From Gammaproteobacteria bacterium (lineage in GTDB: Bacteria > Pseudomonadota > Gammaproteobacteria > Ga0077536), in assembly GCA_016191285.1 (NCBI GenBank), contig JACPPA010000037.1, positions 25,270 to 89,269 of the forward strand: a stretch of 64,000 nucleotides of DNA, given 5' to 3'. Position numbers and translations under genes: made by a program. Below, in pieces: positions 39,356 to 50,465 of this stretch; within the stretch, counting starts at the first letter, position 1, and every line of letters begins with the position of its first letter. The notes beneath the pieces are model-generated. The model was not told the DNA's origin. It saw nothing but the letters and a program-made list of their open reading frames with translations, and searched no databases.

Positions 39356-41783
39356 GGCAATTTCGAACCCGGCGAAGCGTGCAGCCATCGTGTTGGCGCT
39401 GATGGCCGGCGTGGTGCTGTTGGCGAGTGTTGCGTCGCGTTTCTTCGATCACCTGCAAACCGCGCGCGTGGCGGCGGCATTAGCCGCCGACGAGGCGATG
39501 GCGAGGACCATTGTCAACCGAGCGCAAGGCTACTTTAAGCCACAAGAAGACGCACTGGCGCAATTTGCCCAAGAGCCAAAAGTCGTCGCCGCGATCACCG
39601 GCGCCGACGAGGCGGCGCGCACGCAATTAGCGACTGAACTCCAAGCGCGGGTGCCGAGTGCACTCCGCTTGCGCTTGCTGCCGCGCGGGATTAATCAAAC
39701 TGACTCCACCGCGTCGCCGCCGTTAACTTACGCCTCGCTCGATATGTTGGCTAAAGCGGAACGAACCGTGACGCCGCCTGGCATCGAGATCCACCTGGCC
39801 GGTACCCCGCAGGAGCATATGGTGATGGTGCGGCGGGTTCCGCCTAATGGCGAACCGGTTGGATTTCTGCATCTAAGCCTCGACTCCAAGAGTGTGCGCA
39901 CTGAACTTGCGAAGGTGTTGGGAACCGACGCTCCGTTCGAGTTACGGCAACCGGTTACCGGCGCGCCGCCCGTCATTTTAGTGCGCAATGACGCGTCAAC
40001 CGCGCAAGAAGAAGACACTGCAATCCTTGGCCTTTCCGGCACCGCTTGGGTAATCGCGATTCGACGCCCAACGGCCGCAACCGAATCCGACACCACACTT
40101 ATGGACTACCTACCCCATTTCACCGTCGCACTGCTGGCTATCATTGGCGTCGCGGTTTGGCAGCGGCGCAAACGCATCGGCGGTCCTGCGGACCCAGGCG
40201 TGGCGTACCAAGGCGCAATTAAAGCCATCATGGATGGCGAATATCCGGGGCTTGAGGAAATAGTGCCCGGCCTTGGCAATGCGAGTAAGCGACTGAAAGC
40301 GGCAGCGTCGAAAAACCTCACTACCGTCGCCATGGAGGCCGATGCGACGTTGGTTGCGCCGACGCCCGCCGCGAGTGCCGACCCCGCCCTGCCCTCGGCG
40401 CCGACGCCAATCGCGTCGGTCATTTTTCGCAGCTACGACATCCGCGGCATTGTCGGTGAAACGCTGACCCCCGACGCGGTGTATCAAATCGGCCGCGCGT
40501 TCGGTAGCGAGGCAGCCGCACGCAACCAGGCCACCGTGATTGTCGCGCGTGACGGTAGAGTATCAAGCGTCGCGCTACGCGATGCGCTGGTCCAGGGGCT
40601 GCGCGAATCGGGCCGCAATGTGCTCGATATCGGACTGACGCCCACCCCGGTGCTGTATTTCGCGACACATTATTTGGATGCGCGCAGTGGAATCATGGTT
40701 ACCGGCAGCCATAACTCACGCGAATACAATGGGCTCAAGATGGTGCTCGATGGTGAGACGCTGTCCGGTGCGGCGATCCAGGGGCTCCGCCAGCGCATTG
40801 ATGCTCAGGATTTCGTGACCGGTAATGGGGGCTTCGAAGAAACCGAAATTATTCCCGACTACATCCGCCGGATCAGCGAAGAGATCCCGGTTTCCCTGGG
40901 CGATGCGCTGAAGGTGGTCGTGGATTGCGGTAATGGCGTGGCCGGCATCGTCGCGCCACACATCCTGCGCGCCATCGGCCACGATGTGATCGAGTTGTTC
41001 TGTGAAATCGATGGCGAATTTCCGAATCATGATCCGGATCCGAGCCAGCCACGTAATCTCGAGGACCTGATCGCGATCGTGCGGCATGAGCAGGCGGACC
41101 TAGGGCTCGCTTTCGATGGCGACGGCGACCGCTTGGGCGTGGTCGATCGCGCCGGCAATATCATCTGGCCCGATCGCCAATTGATGTTGTTCGCCCAAGA
41201 AATCTTAAGCCGCAATCCGGGCACCAAGGTAATTTACGACGTCAAATGCTCACGCTTGTTGACGGCCGTGATCAAAGCCGCCGGTGGCGTACCCATGATG
41301 TGGAAGACCGGCCATTCGTTGCTCAAATCCAAAATGCAAGAAACCGGCGCGTTGCTCGCCGGCGACATGAGTGGCCACATTTTCTTCAAGGACCGCTGGT
41401 ACGGATTCGACGATGCCTTGTATTCCGCGGCGCGCCTGCTCGAGATCCTGGTCAATGCCAACGAACCGCCAGAACAGGTGTTCGGACGTCTGCCATCGGC
41501 GCTATCCACGCCTGAACTGCGGCTCGAAATGCCCGAAGAGCGGCACGCGCGTTTCATGCAGCAAGTCTTGGATACGGCGAATTTTCCCGATGGTGAAATT
41601 AATCGAATTGACGGCCTGCGCGTCGATTTTGCCGATAGTTGGGGCTTGGTGCGCGCTTCGAACACCACGCCATGTCTGGTCCTGCGTTTTGAAGGTGACA
41701 CCGACGCCGCGCTGCATGCGGTGCAAGCGCGCTTTCGCGAACTCTTGCGTGCCATCGATGCCAATTTAAACCTGCCGTTTTAA
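39330..41783 (+). CDS. algC: Phosphomannomutase/phosphoglucomutase with membrane sensor-like N-terminus
   Basis: 817 residues. The first 280 hold two helices (about 18-36 and 252-270) around a periplasmic-looking domain, then a linker rich in Ala and Pro, then the hexose-phosphate mutase. The mutase has FRSYDIRGIVGETL, the phosphoserine loop VTGSHNSREYNGLK, the metal loop FDGDGDRLGVVD, DMSGHIFF and the C-terminal RASNTTPCLVLRFE. It makes mannose-1-P or glucose-1-P for exopolysaccharide and LPS. The long N-terminal form is also the full-length AlgC of Pseudomonas. GTG 39330 overlaps coaBC. Confidence 0.9.
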   Translation: MLSIPRGLKAISNPAKRAAIVLALMAGVVLLASVASRFFDHLQTARVAAALAADEAMARTIVNRAQGYFKPQEDALAQFAQEPKVVAAITGADEAARTQLATELQARVPSALRLRLLPRGINQTDSTASPPLTYASLDMLAKAERTVTPPGIEIHLAGTPQEHMVMVRRVPPNGEPVGFLHLSLDSKSVRTELAKVLGTDAPFELRQPVTGAPPVILVRNDASTAQEEDTAILGLSGTAWVIAIRRPTAATESDTTLMDYLPHFTVALLAIIGVAVWQRRKRIGGPADPGVAYQGAIKAIMDGEYPGLEEIVPGLGNASKRLKAAASKNLTTVAMEADATLVAPTPAASADPALPSAPTPIASVIFRSYDIRGIVGETLTPDAVYQIGRAFGSEAAARNQATVIVARDGRVSSVALRDALVQGLRESGRNVLDIGLTPTPVLYFATHYLDARSGIMVTGSHNSREYNGLKMVLDGETLSGAAIQGLRQRIDAQDFVTGNGGFEETEIIPDYIRRISEEIPVSLGDALKVVVDCGNGVAGIVAPHILRAIGHDVIELFCEIDGEFPNHDPDPSQPRNLEDLIAIVRHEQADLGLAFDGDGDRLGVVDRAGNIIWPDRQLMLFAQEILSRNPGTKVIYDVKCSRLLTAVIKAAGGVPMMWKTGHSLLKSKMQETGALLAGDMSGHIFFKDRWYGFDDALYSAARLLEILVNANEPPEQVFGRLPSALSTPELRLEMPEERHARFMQQVLDTANFPDGEINRIDGLRVDFADSWGLVRASNTTPCLVLRFEGDTDAALHAVQARFRELLRAIDANLNLPF

Positions 41784-43279
<1,496 letters not shown>

Positions 43280-43286
43280 CCACTAC

Positions 43287-43351
43287 TGTGGGAGCGGCTT
43301 TAGCCGCGAATCTTCTTCCAGCTCCCATTCGCGGCCAAAGCCGCTCCCACA
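43287..43351. repeat. REP-type inverted pair at the slmA 3' end
   Basis: Arms of 25 bases (43287-43311 and 43327-43351) begin TGTGGGAGCGGCTTTAGCCG and are inverted copies with a single mismatch; 15 bp separate them. Each arm also folds alone (GCGGCTTTAGCCGC). A second copy lies at 54034-54102. Sited between convergent genes, it could act as a bidirectional terminator. The matching RAYT transposase gene is not in the window. Confidence 0.82.
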
Positions 43352-43363
43352 ATGACAATCGCG

Positions 43364-44005
43364 CTAGTGTTGCGCGCTACGCAGTTCGCGAAACCGCTTC
43401 AGATCGGCGTCAAATTTATCGTGTAATTTCGTTTGCTCTTTATGTTTATCGGCGATGAAGCGCTTGTTATCGGCGATTTGAACGCGTAAATCCGCGATAT
43501 CCTTGGTTAGCTGCTCCGGCACCGGCTTGCTGCGGCGTTCTAGATCCGCCGCCTGCGTAATTAAATTATCGAGGCCTTTTTGAAGCTTCGCAATGCGGCT
43601 TTCAGTGAGCTTTACTTGGGACTCGATGTTCGCTGTCTGTCCATCGCGCGCGAGCACCATGTCGTCTTCCGAACTGAACGTATCGAGCAACACTTTGTCG
43701 GCAGCCGCCTGCTTCTTGGCCGCGGCTTCGGCCTCCGCGCGCGTCTTATCGGCCGCGGCTTTGGCCACGCGTTCGTTCTCCACCTCGGCTTGCGTCTTGG
43801 CCGGACCAAGTTTCTTCACCGCGCCAGCGGCGTTGCGCTCTTCATGTCCGTGCTGCGCGTATTCAGGAGGCACGGTGTTTCCGCACTCCGTGATGCCTTC
43901 CTTATTAGTCCAGCATTTAATTGCGGCGGCGACCGGATCAGAGGCGGCTAGCAGGCTGCACCCGAACGATAGGCTAAATAAGGTTTGCCGCAGTAACTTT
44001 CCCAT
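43364..44005 (-). CDS. Exported DUF4124 domain protein with coiled coil
   Basis: 213 residues. ATG 44005, with AGGAAAG 7 bases upstream, gives a signal peptide (LFSLSFGCSLLAASDPVAAA) followed by a DUF4124-like start IKCWTNKEGITECGNTVPPE. The remainder (from about 75) is a long charged helix, rich in Ala, Lys and Glu, predicted coiled coil. Function unknown. The open frame extends to 44245 but the extra part is a dispersed repeat read in frame, so I exclude it. Confidence 0.78.
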   Translation of the reverse strand: MGKLLRQTLFSLSFGCSLLAASDPVAAAIKCWTNKEGITECGNTVPPEYAQHGHEERNAAGAVKKLGPAKTQAEVENERVAKAAADKTRAEAEAAAKKQAAADKVLLDTFSSEDDMVLARDGQTANIESQVKLTESRIAKLQKGLDNLITQAADLERRSKPVPEQLTKDIADLRVQIADNKRFIADKHKEQTKLHDKFDADLKRFRELRSAQH

Positions 44006-44146
44006 CGCTCGCTTTCCTAAAATTTGCGCGCCGAAGAGCCGAATCAGCGCAGTTTTAACTCTATCTAGGACGTCCAGAACGCCAGCTGAACTCCAAATAG
44101 CGAAGCGGAATACCGACCGCTTCAAGAACCCGCCGGCCATCTCCAC

Positions 44147-44233
44147 CGTCATTGCGGCGCGATCCCGGCTTTCGCCGGGAGGAATCCAGGAACCAGGCTT
44201 GTTTAACTGAATCACGGCCTTCGCCGGGATGAC
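44147..44233. repeat. Dispersed repeat, copy B (inverted pair)
   Basis: Between the DUF4124 gene and pyrE. CGTCATTGCGGCGCGATCCC, the hairpin TCCCGGCTTTCGCCGGGA and GGAATCCAG, then an inverted, shortened unit ACGGCCTTCGCCGGGATGAC. The hairpin and GGAATCCAG are shared with the copies at 50082-50248 and 63552-63746. Confidence 0.65.
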
Positions 44234-44259
44234 GCGCGTCACCACTTCACGCCAGATCG

Positions 44260-44922
44260 CTATTTGTGCTCGCTTATTTCGTTCACGCCGTACCGCTTTC
44301 TGTAATCGTTGATTTCGGCAATTTCTTTAGCCCGGCCGCCCGCTTTGCCCAGATACTTAACGATGTCGTCAAGCCTAACGATGCTAATGACGGGTAATCC
44401 ATGCCGCGCGCCCACTTCCTGTACCGCGGATAACACGCCCTGCCCGCGCTCTTGCCGGTCAAGCGCGATGATTACCCCGGCTGGGGATGCGCCGGCAGCG
44501 GTGATGATGGTGACCGACTCGTTAACGGACGTTCCCGCCGAGATAACATCGTCGACGATTACCACGCGACCGTGGAGCGTCGCGCCCAAGGTAGTCCCGC
44601 CTTCTCCGTGGTCCTTGACCTCCTTGCGGTTAAAGCAGAAGGAAACATCGCGCTGGTGCTTTTCCGAAAGCGCGATAGCCGTCGCCGCGCCTAACGGGAT
44701 TCCTTTATATGCCGGGCCATAGAGCATATCGAAACCAAGGCCGCTCGCCATGAGGGCGGCCGCATAATACTCACCCAAATGGGCCAAGGCGCGGCCGCCA
44801 TCGAACACGCCGGTATTGAAAAAGTAGGGGCTTTGACGATCAGATTTGAGCTTGAAGCTGCCGAATTTAAGCGCACCGTTGGCGAGTGCGAATTCGATAA
44901 ATGCGGATTGATACGCGTGCAT
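44260..44922 (-). CDS. pyrE: Orotate phosphoribosyltransferase
   Basis: Joins orotate to PRPP in pyrimidine synthesis. The 220 residues carry ALKFGSFKLKSDRQSPYFFN, GPAYKGIPLG, FNRKEVKDHGEGG and the PRPP loop VVIVDDVISAGTSV. It is read on the minus strand just after metW (3-bp gap), so it may share the metX-metW transcript. pyrR lies at 54220; pyrB and pyrC are not in view. Confidence 0.96.
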   Translation of the reverse strand: MHAYQSAFIEFALANGALKFGSFKLKSDRQSPYFFNTGVFDGGRALAHLGEYYAAALMASGLGFDMLYGPAYKGIPLGAATAIALSEKHQRDVSFCFNRKEVKDHGEGGTTLGATLHGRVVIVDDVISAGTSVNESVTIITAAGASPAGVIIALDRQERGQGVLSAVQEVGARHGLPVISIVRLDDIVKYLGKAGGRAKEIAEINDYRKRYGVNEISEHK

Positions 44923-44925
44923 CGA

Positions 44926-45525
44926 TCACCGACGCCGACAGCGATACAGCGCGATTTCACCCAGCAAATTGGGCAGCCAGCGCATGCCAAAAGCGGTGTG
45001 GTGATCGGCGTCGACCGTGCGTCGCTCCAGCATTTCGACCCCTTCCAAGGCGCATAACTCCTCGAAATCCCGAATGGTGCACATGTGGATATTCGGCGTG
45101 TTAAACCACGTGTGCGGTAAATGTTTGGTCACCGGCATTTTACCGAGCGCGATTTGCAGCCGGCACTTCCAATGGCCGAAATTTGGAAAGGTCACGATAC
45201 CTTCGCGCCCGACGCGCAACATTTCGCGCACTACCAGATGTGGATAGCGCATGGCCTGCAGGGTCTGCGTCATGATCACGTAATCAAACGAATTGTCGTC
45301 GAAGTCGGACAATCCGCGATCCAGATCCGAGTGGATCACGTTTACACCAGCGGCCAAACATTTAATGATGTTGGCCGGATCGATTTCGACCCCGTAGCCG
45401 GTCGCTTGACGCTCACGTTGTAAAAAATCGATCAACGCGCCGTCGCCGCAGCCGAGATCGAGAATACGGCTGCCAGCGGTGATCCATTCCGCGATTAATA
45501 CCTGATCTTCGCGTAGTCCATTCAT
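44926..45525 (-). CDS. metW: Methionine biosynthesis protein MetW
   Basis: Small SAM-methyltransferase-like protein required with MetX for O-acylhomoserine synthesis in many Proteobacteria. The 199 residues show RILDLGCGDGALIDFL, GVEIDPANIIKCL, DYVIMTQTLQAM and TFPNFGHWKCRLQ, all typical of MetW. It follows metX after 3 bp. Its biochemical action is not settled; activation of the partner acyltransferase is the leading view. Confidence 0.93.
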   Translation of the reverse strand: MNGLREDQVLIAEWITAGSRILDLGCGDGALIDFLQRERQATGYGVEIDPANIIKCLAAGVNVIHSDLDRGLSDFDDNSFDYVIMTQTLQAMRYPHLVVREMLRVGREGIVTFPNFGHWKCRLQIALGKMPVTKHLPHTWFNTPNIHMCTIRDFEELCALEGVEMLERRTVDADHHTAFGMRWLPNLLGEIALYRCRRR

Positions 45526-45528
45526 GCG

Positions 45529-46689
45529 TTAACTCGCGCCCACCGCGATCCCCTGAAAGTACGTGCGCAAGGCGGCGTGATATAACGGGATTTCGAGCAA
45601 AAACGAGTCGTGGCCGAGCTCGGACTCGATCTCGACATAACTGACATCGCGATTGGCGTCCAATAGCGCCCGCACGATTTCGCGCGAACGCGCGGGCGAA
45701 AAGCGCCAATCGCTACTGAACGACGCGACGAGAAATTTGGCTTCGGTGCGCGCCACCGCGTCGCGCAGGCGATCACCAAAGCGCGCCGCGGGATCGAAAT
45801 AGTCGAGCGACTTAGTCATCAGCAAATACGTGTTGGCGTCGAAACGTTTAACGAACGCCTCGCCTTGGTAACGCAAGTAGCTCTCGATTTGAAACTCGAC
45901 GTCGTAACCGTAATTCAATTTACCGTCGCGCAGTTCCCGGCCAAATTTCGCCATCAACACATCGTCCGAGAGATACGTAATATGACCCAACATTCGCGCC
46001 AGCATCAGGCCGTGTTCGGGCACCACACCGTGCTCGTAGTAGCGCCCCGCATGAAATTTGGTGTCGGATCGAATGGCATGGCGCGCGACTTCGTTGAACG
46101 CGATATTTTGCGGTGACAATTTCGCCGCCGCGGCGATCACGATCGCATGCCGGACGCGCGTCGGATAATCGACCGTCCATTGCAGCGCCTGCATCCCACC
46201 CAGACTACCGCCCATCACCGCGGCCCAGCACTCGATGCCGAGCGCATCGGCGAGCCGCGCCTGGCTTTCCACCCAGTCGCGCACGGTGACTAGCGGAAAG
46301 TCTGGCCCATAGCAGCCGCCGGTCGCCGGATTCACCGTCAGCGGTCCGGTTGATCCCGCGCAGCCGCCGAGGTTATTCGCCGATACCACGAAAAACCGAT
46401 CGGTGTCGACCGGCTTGCCGGGGCCGATGCAATTGTCCCACCACCCTGGTTTGCCCGCGTCGCCCGCATGATAGCCCGCCGCGTGATGATCGCCGGACAA
46501 GGCGTGGCAAATCAGCACCGCGTTGTCGCGCGCGGCATTGAGCGTCCCGTAGGTCTCATAGACCAACGCGTAGTGATCCAGGACTGCGCCGCAATCGAGC
46601 CGCAAAGGCGTGTCGAATTGTTGAATGCGCGGTTCGACTAGGCCGACCGAACGCGCAGGGTCTGCTCCGGACATGGATCTTGTTGGCAT
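45529..46689 (-). CDS. metX: Homoserine O-acyltransferase (MetX, probably the succinyl-CoA type)
   Basis: Alpha/beta-hydrolase-fold enzyme that activates homoserine for methionine synthesis. The 386 residues have [24 protein letters not shown], the nucleophile elbow [20 protein letters not shown] and the catalytic histidine in GHDSFLLE. Strong similarity to the MetW-linked Pseudomonas enzyme suggests succinyl-CoA as donor (MetXS) rather than acetyl-CoA, but the sequence alone does not settle it. A start five codons later is possible. Confidence 0.9.
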   Translation of the reverse strand: MPTRSMSGADPARSVGLVEPRIQQFDTPLRLDCGAVLDHYALVYETYGTLNAARDNAVLICHALSGDHHAAGYHAGDAGKPGWWDNCIGPGKPVDTDRFFVVSANNLGGCAGSTGPLTVNPATGGCYGPDFPLVTVRDWVESQARLADALGIECWAAVMGGSLGGMQALQWTVDYPTRVRHAIVIAAAAKLSPQNIAFNEVARHAIRSDTKFHAGRYYEHGVVPEHGLMLARMLGHITYLSDDVLMAKFGRELRDGKLNYGYDVEFQIESYLRYQGEAFVKRFDANTYLLMTKSLDYFDPAARFGDRLRDAVARTEAKFLVASFSSDWRFSPARSREIVRALLDANRDVSYVEIESELGHDSFLLEIPLYHAALRTYFQGIAVGAS

Positions 46690-46691
46690 CG

Positions 46692-47252
46692 CTACAACCT
46701 GCCGAAACCGGCTAACGGCGCGACGATCAAATACAACGCGAGTTGTAGCAGAATAATGACTACCAGCGAGGATAAATCGAGTCCGCTCATCGGCGGCAAC
46801 ACACGCCGGACCGGCCGCAGTAACGGTTCGGTGAGCGCGTTAATCAACGCCAGCACGGGATTATAGGCGGACGGTGCAACCCAGCTGGCGAGTGCTTGAA
46901 TGATGATCGCGAACAGATAAAGGTAGATTAGTTTCGACAATAAATCGGCGAATGCCACCAGTATCAGACTACCGACCGGGTTACCGAGCGCCGCCACCAG
47001 CCAAGTGTTCAACAATTGCAGAATGGCGATCAAAAGCACGCTCGCGCTATCGATACGTCCGAGCGCGGGAATGTAGCGGCGCAGCGGGCGCAAGACGGGA
47101 TTGGTCAGCTTGACGATTGCCTGGCTTAAGGGGTTATGGAAATCGGCGCGCGTCCATTGCAACAGTAAACGTAGTAATACCGCCCCGATGTACAGACCGA
47201 ACACGGTGTCGATTAAGAACACGCCGGCGTTCGCGAAGTATCCCGTCCCCAT
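46692..47252 (-). CDS. YggT family membrane protein
   Basis: 186 residues in two homologous halves, each with a pair of helices and the YggT motif ([18 protein letters not shown] in the first, [17 protein letters not shown] in the second). Found beside proC across Proteobacteria; role unclear, with links to osmotic tolerance. Its ATG overlaps the proC stop by one base (TAATG). Confidence 0.9.
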   Translation of the reverse strand: MGTGYFANAGVFLIDTVFGLYIGAVLLRLLLQWTRADFHNPLSQAIVKLTNPVLRPLRRYIPALGRIDSASVLLIAILQLLNTWLVAALGNPVGSLILVAFADLLSKLIYLYLFAIIIQALASWVAPSAYNPVLALINALTEPLLRPVRRVLPPMSGLDLSSLVVIILLQLALYLIVAPLAGFGRL

Positions 47253-48076
47253 TATCGTTCTCCGAATTCGCGACTAAGTTCCTGCGCGCGGGCGGCGGCG
47301 GCGCGGAGTGCGCGATCCACCAGCGCCTCAAAGCCACCAGCTGCAAATATTTGTAAGGCCCGTTCGGTGGTTCCACCTTTGGACGTAACTTGCGCACGTA
47401 ATGCGGCCGGATCGAGCGCCGAAGTTCGGGCGAGCTCAGTTGCGCCAGCGGCCGTTTCGAGCGCGAGCTGGCGGGCGACACTGGGATCAAGACCAAGCGC
47501 CACGCCAGCGCGCTCGAGACATTCGATGAACAGGAAAAAATACGCGGGACCGCTACCGGACAACGCCGTGACCGCATCCAGTGCCCCCTCGTCTTGAACC
47601 CACACCACACTGCCCACCGTGCGCAGCAGGCTTTCGGCCGCATCGCGCCCGGCGGGCTTCACCGCCGCGGTCGCGTAGAGTGCAGTGATGCCACGCCCGA
47701 TCAACGCCGGGGTATTTGGCATCGCCCGGACCACCGCGGCTCCCCCCGTTAGCCACGCCGTAAGGGATGCCGTCGGAATCCCGGCCGCGATGGAAATCAC
47801 CAAGGGATCACGCCTGGCGACCGAGGGCGCAATATCACGCGCGACCTCACGCATCTGCTGCGGTTTGACCGCGAGTACGATGGTTTCCGCGTTCACCACG
47901 GCCTCATGGTTACTGCTGACGGTGGTAATGCCAAGCTCGGCGCGGAGATAGGCGCGCGCGTCGGGACTCGGATCCGCGACCATGATGCACGCGGCATCAC
48001 CGCCCCGCGCCAATAGACCGCCAATAATGGCCCGCCCCATGTTGCCGCCACCGATAACCGCAAGAGTTGAATTCAT
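47252..48076 (-). CDS. proC: Pyrroline-5-carboxylate reductase
   Basis: NADPH-dependent last step of proline synthesis. Rossmann start VIGGGNMGRAIIGGLL, AVKPQQMREV, VRAMPNTPALIGRGITALY and the substrate helix ALSGSGPAYFFLFIE are all present in 274 residues. Middle gene of yggS-proC-yggT on the minus strand, the same order as in Pseudomonas. Confidence 0.95.
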   Translation of the reverse strand: MNSTLAVIGGGNMGRAIIGGLLARGGDAACIMVADPSPDARAYLRAELGITTVSSNHEAVVNAETIVLAVKPQQMREVARDIAPSVARRDPLVISIAAGIPTASLTAWLTGGAAVVRAMPNTPALIGRGITALYATAAVKPAGRDAAESLLRTVGSVVWVQDEGALDAVTALSGSGPAYFFLFIECLERAGVALGLDPSVARQLALETAAGATELARTSALDPAALRAQVTSKGGTTERALQIFAAGGFEALVDRALRAAAARAQELSREFGER

Positions 48077-48124
48077 AGTCGCGAGCGATCGAAGAAGTTG
48101 CCTGATCTCCCCGAGTCTATCATC

Positions 48125-48832
48125 TTAAGTTGGGGCCTTAGATCGCGGTCCAAAGATGGCGGTGCCAACACGAACGATGGTCGCACCTTCTTGAATGGCG
48201 GCTTCGAAATCCGCCGAAGTCCCCATCGACAAGGTATCGAGACCGTGGACCGCATAGGGCGCGAGCGCAGCCCGCAGCTGACGAAACGCCGCTCGTTGTC
48301 GTGCCTCATTCGCCGTGAGTGCCGGCATGCCCATAAGACCGCGCAGCTGCACCCGCGGTAGTTCGATCATGGCGGCAACCAGCGCCGGCAAGGCATCCAA
48401 CGTGACACCGCCCTTCTGCGTCTCACCCTGTAGATTAACTTCGATACAGCACTGTAAAGGCGGCAAGGACGGTGGGCGTTGCGCGCTAAGACGCGCGGCG
48501 GTTTTCAGCCGATCGATGCCATGGACCCAACTGAAATGGGCCGCGATGTCGCGGGTCTTATTCGATTGGATGCGTCCGATAAAATGCCAGCTCAAGTCGA
48601 GGGCTCCGAGTGCCGCAATTTTAGAGAGGGCTTCCTGGACATAATTTTCGCCAAACGCGTGCTGGCCTTGCGCCGCAAGTTCGCGGATGGCGGCGACCGA
48701 TTGTCCCTTGCTGACGGCGAGTAGAGTAACGGCAGTGGCGGGCCGGCCGGCGCGAGCCAGGGCGGCCGCGAGCCGGGTACGAACCTGCTCGATCCCGGTT
48801 GCTACCACCACGGATGCTGGAGGTCGTTGCAT
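48125..48832 (-). CDS. YggS family pyridoxal phosphate homeostasis protein
   Basis: PLP-binding protein (PLPBP/YggS) with a single TIM-barrel domain and no known enzymatic activity. The 235 residues show the PLP lysine in LLAVSKGQ, FGENYVQEALSK, WHFIGRIQSNKTR, GLMGMPAL and LSMGTSADFEAAI. Divergent from pilT across 113 bp. Confidence 0.93.
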   Translation of the reverse strand: MQRPPASVVVATGIEQVRTRLAAALARAGRPATAVTLLAVSKGQSVAAIRELAAQGQHAFGENYVQEALSKIAALGALDLSWHFIGRIQSNKTRDIAAHFSWVHGIDRLKTAARLSAQRPPSLPPLQCCIEVNLQGETQKGGVTLDALPALVAAMIELPRVQLRGLMGMPALTANEARQRAAFRQLRAALAPYAVHGLDTLSMGTSADFEAAIQEGATIVRVGTAIFGPRSKAPT

Positions 48833-48867
48833 GACAACTCAGGATGTTACTTGCTAAGGTTCGGAAA

Positions 48868-48895
48868 TTGAATTAAGTCTAGCGCGCAATAAATT
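48868..48895 (+). promoter_or_regulatory. Weak candidate promoter of pilT
   Basis: TTGAAT (48868-48873), 16 bp, TAAATT (48890-48895), 50 bp before the pilT ATG; 4 of 6 matches in each box. This is the best sigma-70-like pair in the yggS-pilT gap, but the match is not strong. Confidence 0.3.
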
Positions 48896-48945
48896 GCAAT
48901 CTCTAGAACCGGTGACGATGGCTAACTTGTGCAGGGGGTTTCGGC

Positions 48946-49980
48946 ATGGATATCGGTGAACTACTGGCCTTTAGCGTTAAGAATGGCGCGTCTGATTTAC
49001 ATCTTTCGGCCGGCCTGCCACCCATGATCCGAGTGGATGGCGACGTGCGACGGATCAACGTTCCCGCCATGCAACACAAGGACGTGCACGACCTGGTCTA
49101 CGACATCATGAATGACAAGCAGCGCAAGGATTACGAGGAATTTTTGGAATGCGATTTCTCGTTCGAAATTCCCGGCCTGGCGCGCTTCCGCGTCAATGCC
49201 TTTAATCAAAACCGCGGCTCCGGGGCGGTGTTCCGGACGATTCCGTCGATCATCTTGAGCTTAGAAGACTTAAAAGCACCGAACATCTTCAAGGATATCT
49301 CGGACTACCCCCGTGGCGTGGTGCTCGTCACCGGCCCGACTGGCTCAGGCAAATCGACCACCCTGGCGGCGATGGTTAACCACAAGAATGAAAACGAGTA
49401 CGGCCATATTCTGACCATCGAAGACCCGATCGAATTCGTGCACCAAAGTAAAAAATGTCTCATCAACCAACGCGAGGTGCATCGGGATACCCTGGGCTTC
49501 AACGAAGCGCTGCGCTCGGCCTTGCGTGAAGATCCCGATACGATTCTGGTCGGCGAAATGCGTGACCTTGAAACGATTCGTTTGGCCCTAACCGCCGCCG
49601 AAACCGGCCATTTGGTCTTCGGTACCTTGCACACGAGCTCGGCGGCGAAGACCATCGATCGAGTCGTCGACGTGTTTCCGGCCGAAGAAAAAGACATGGT
49701 GCGCGCGATGCTGTCCGAGTCCCTGCGCGCGGTTATTTCACAAACCTTATTGAAGAAAAACGGCGGTGGACGCGTCGCCGCGCACGAAATCATGATCGGC
49801 ACGCCGGCGATCCGTAATCTCATCCGCGAAAATAAAATTGCGCAGATGTATTCGTCGATTCAAACTGGACAACAATTCGGTATGCAAACCCTCGACCAAT
49901 GTTTGCAGCAAATGGTGCAAAAGGGCGCGGTGTCGCGCGTCGAGGCACGAACCAAGGCCCAAAATAAGGATCTCTTCTAA
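48946..49980 (+). CDS. pilT: Type IV pilus retraction ATPase PilT
   Basis: Hexameric motor that pulls pilin subunits back into the inner membrane during twitching and DNA uptake. The 344 residues hold the PAS-like N domain (KNGASDLHLSAGLPP), Walker A GPTGSGKSTT, Asp box TIEDPIEFVH, Walker B ILVGEMRDLETI, His box TGHLVFGTLHTSSA, and the C-terminal AIRNLIRENK (AIRNLIRE motif specific to PilT). First of three related ATPase genes in a row. Confidence 0.95.
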   Translation: MDIGELLAFSVKNGASDLHLSAGLPPMIRVDGDVRRINVPAMQHKDVHDLVYDIMNDKQRKDYEEFLECDFSFEIPGLARFRVNAFNQNRGSGAVFRTIPSIILSLEDLKAPNIFKDISDYPRGVVLVTGPTGSGKSTTLAAMVNHKNENEYGHILTIEDPIEFVHQSKKCLINQREVHRDTLGFNEALRSALREDPDTILVGEMRDLETIRLALTAAETGHLVFGTLHTSSAAKTIDRVVDVFPAEEKDMVRAMLSESLRAVISQTLLKKNGGGRVAAHEIMIGTPAIRNLIRENKIAQMYSSIQTGQQFGMQTLDQCLQQMVQKGAVSRVEARTKAQNKDLF

Positions 49981-50465
49981 AGCCGCACGCAACGATCGTC
50001 GCGCGCGGCAATTTTGAGATCGGTTCTAAATAGAAGAGCATAAATAGCGACCCGGTCGCGGCGGTGGGTGGGATCATCAGGAATGCACGGCCCGTCCCGG
50101 CGTGCTCCCGGCTTGCGCCGGGAGGGACTTAAGGCGAATAACTTAATGTTCTGGATTCCGGTCTGCCAGGCCGTGTAACCACTCCAAGTGGATTGGAGCA
50201 GGGAGCAGGAACCCAGCACCCGTCATGCCGGCGCACGCCGGAATCCAGTAAAAAAGCGGATCCGCGTACGGCGCGAACGCCTATTGTGACTGGAAGCCGG
50301 CGTTTCGCTGTGCGAATTCCGGGGGTGATGGCGGTTCGAGTTTTTACACGGCCCTGCGCCGGAATGATGCGGTTAAAGCCCAGCCCTGTAGGGTGGGACG
50401 GTATTTCCGCTTCGCTATTTAGTAGACTTAAGCACAACGCGCCAGCGCCAGGCAGGAGTACCGAG
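49981..50465. other. Repeat-filled intergenic region between pilT and pilU
   Basis: 485 bp without a credible gene. It contains dispersed repeat copy C (50082-50248, listed separately), and then about 200 bp in which I see GCCGGAAT-type fragments of the same family (near 50368) but no promoter that stands out. AGGAG at the right edge belongs to pilU. The long in-frame extension of pilU through this region (to 50193) is not coding. Confidence 0.6.
50082..50248. repeat. Dispersed repeat, copy C
   Basis: Hairpin CTCCCGGC/GCCGGGAG (50105-50124), then CTGGATTCCGG, and an inverted short unit CGTCATGCCGGCGCACGCCG plus GAATCCAG (50221-50248). Same building blocks as copies B and D. Two opposed units enclose about 100 bp of other sequence. 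Confidence 0.6.

Noticed and set aside
44006..44245. N-terminal extension of the DUF4124 protein
   Set aside because: Encoded by dispersed repeat copy B; a signal peptide and ribosome site at 44005 mark the real start.
50193..50465. Long N-terminal extension of pilU
   Set aside because: Runs through repeat DNA; the family N-terminus and AGGAG are at 50466.
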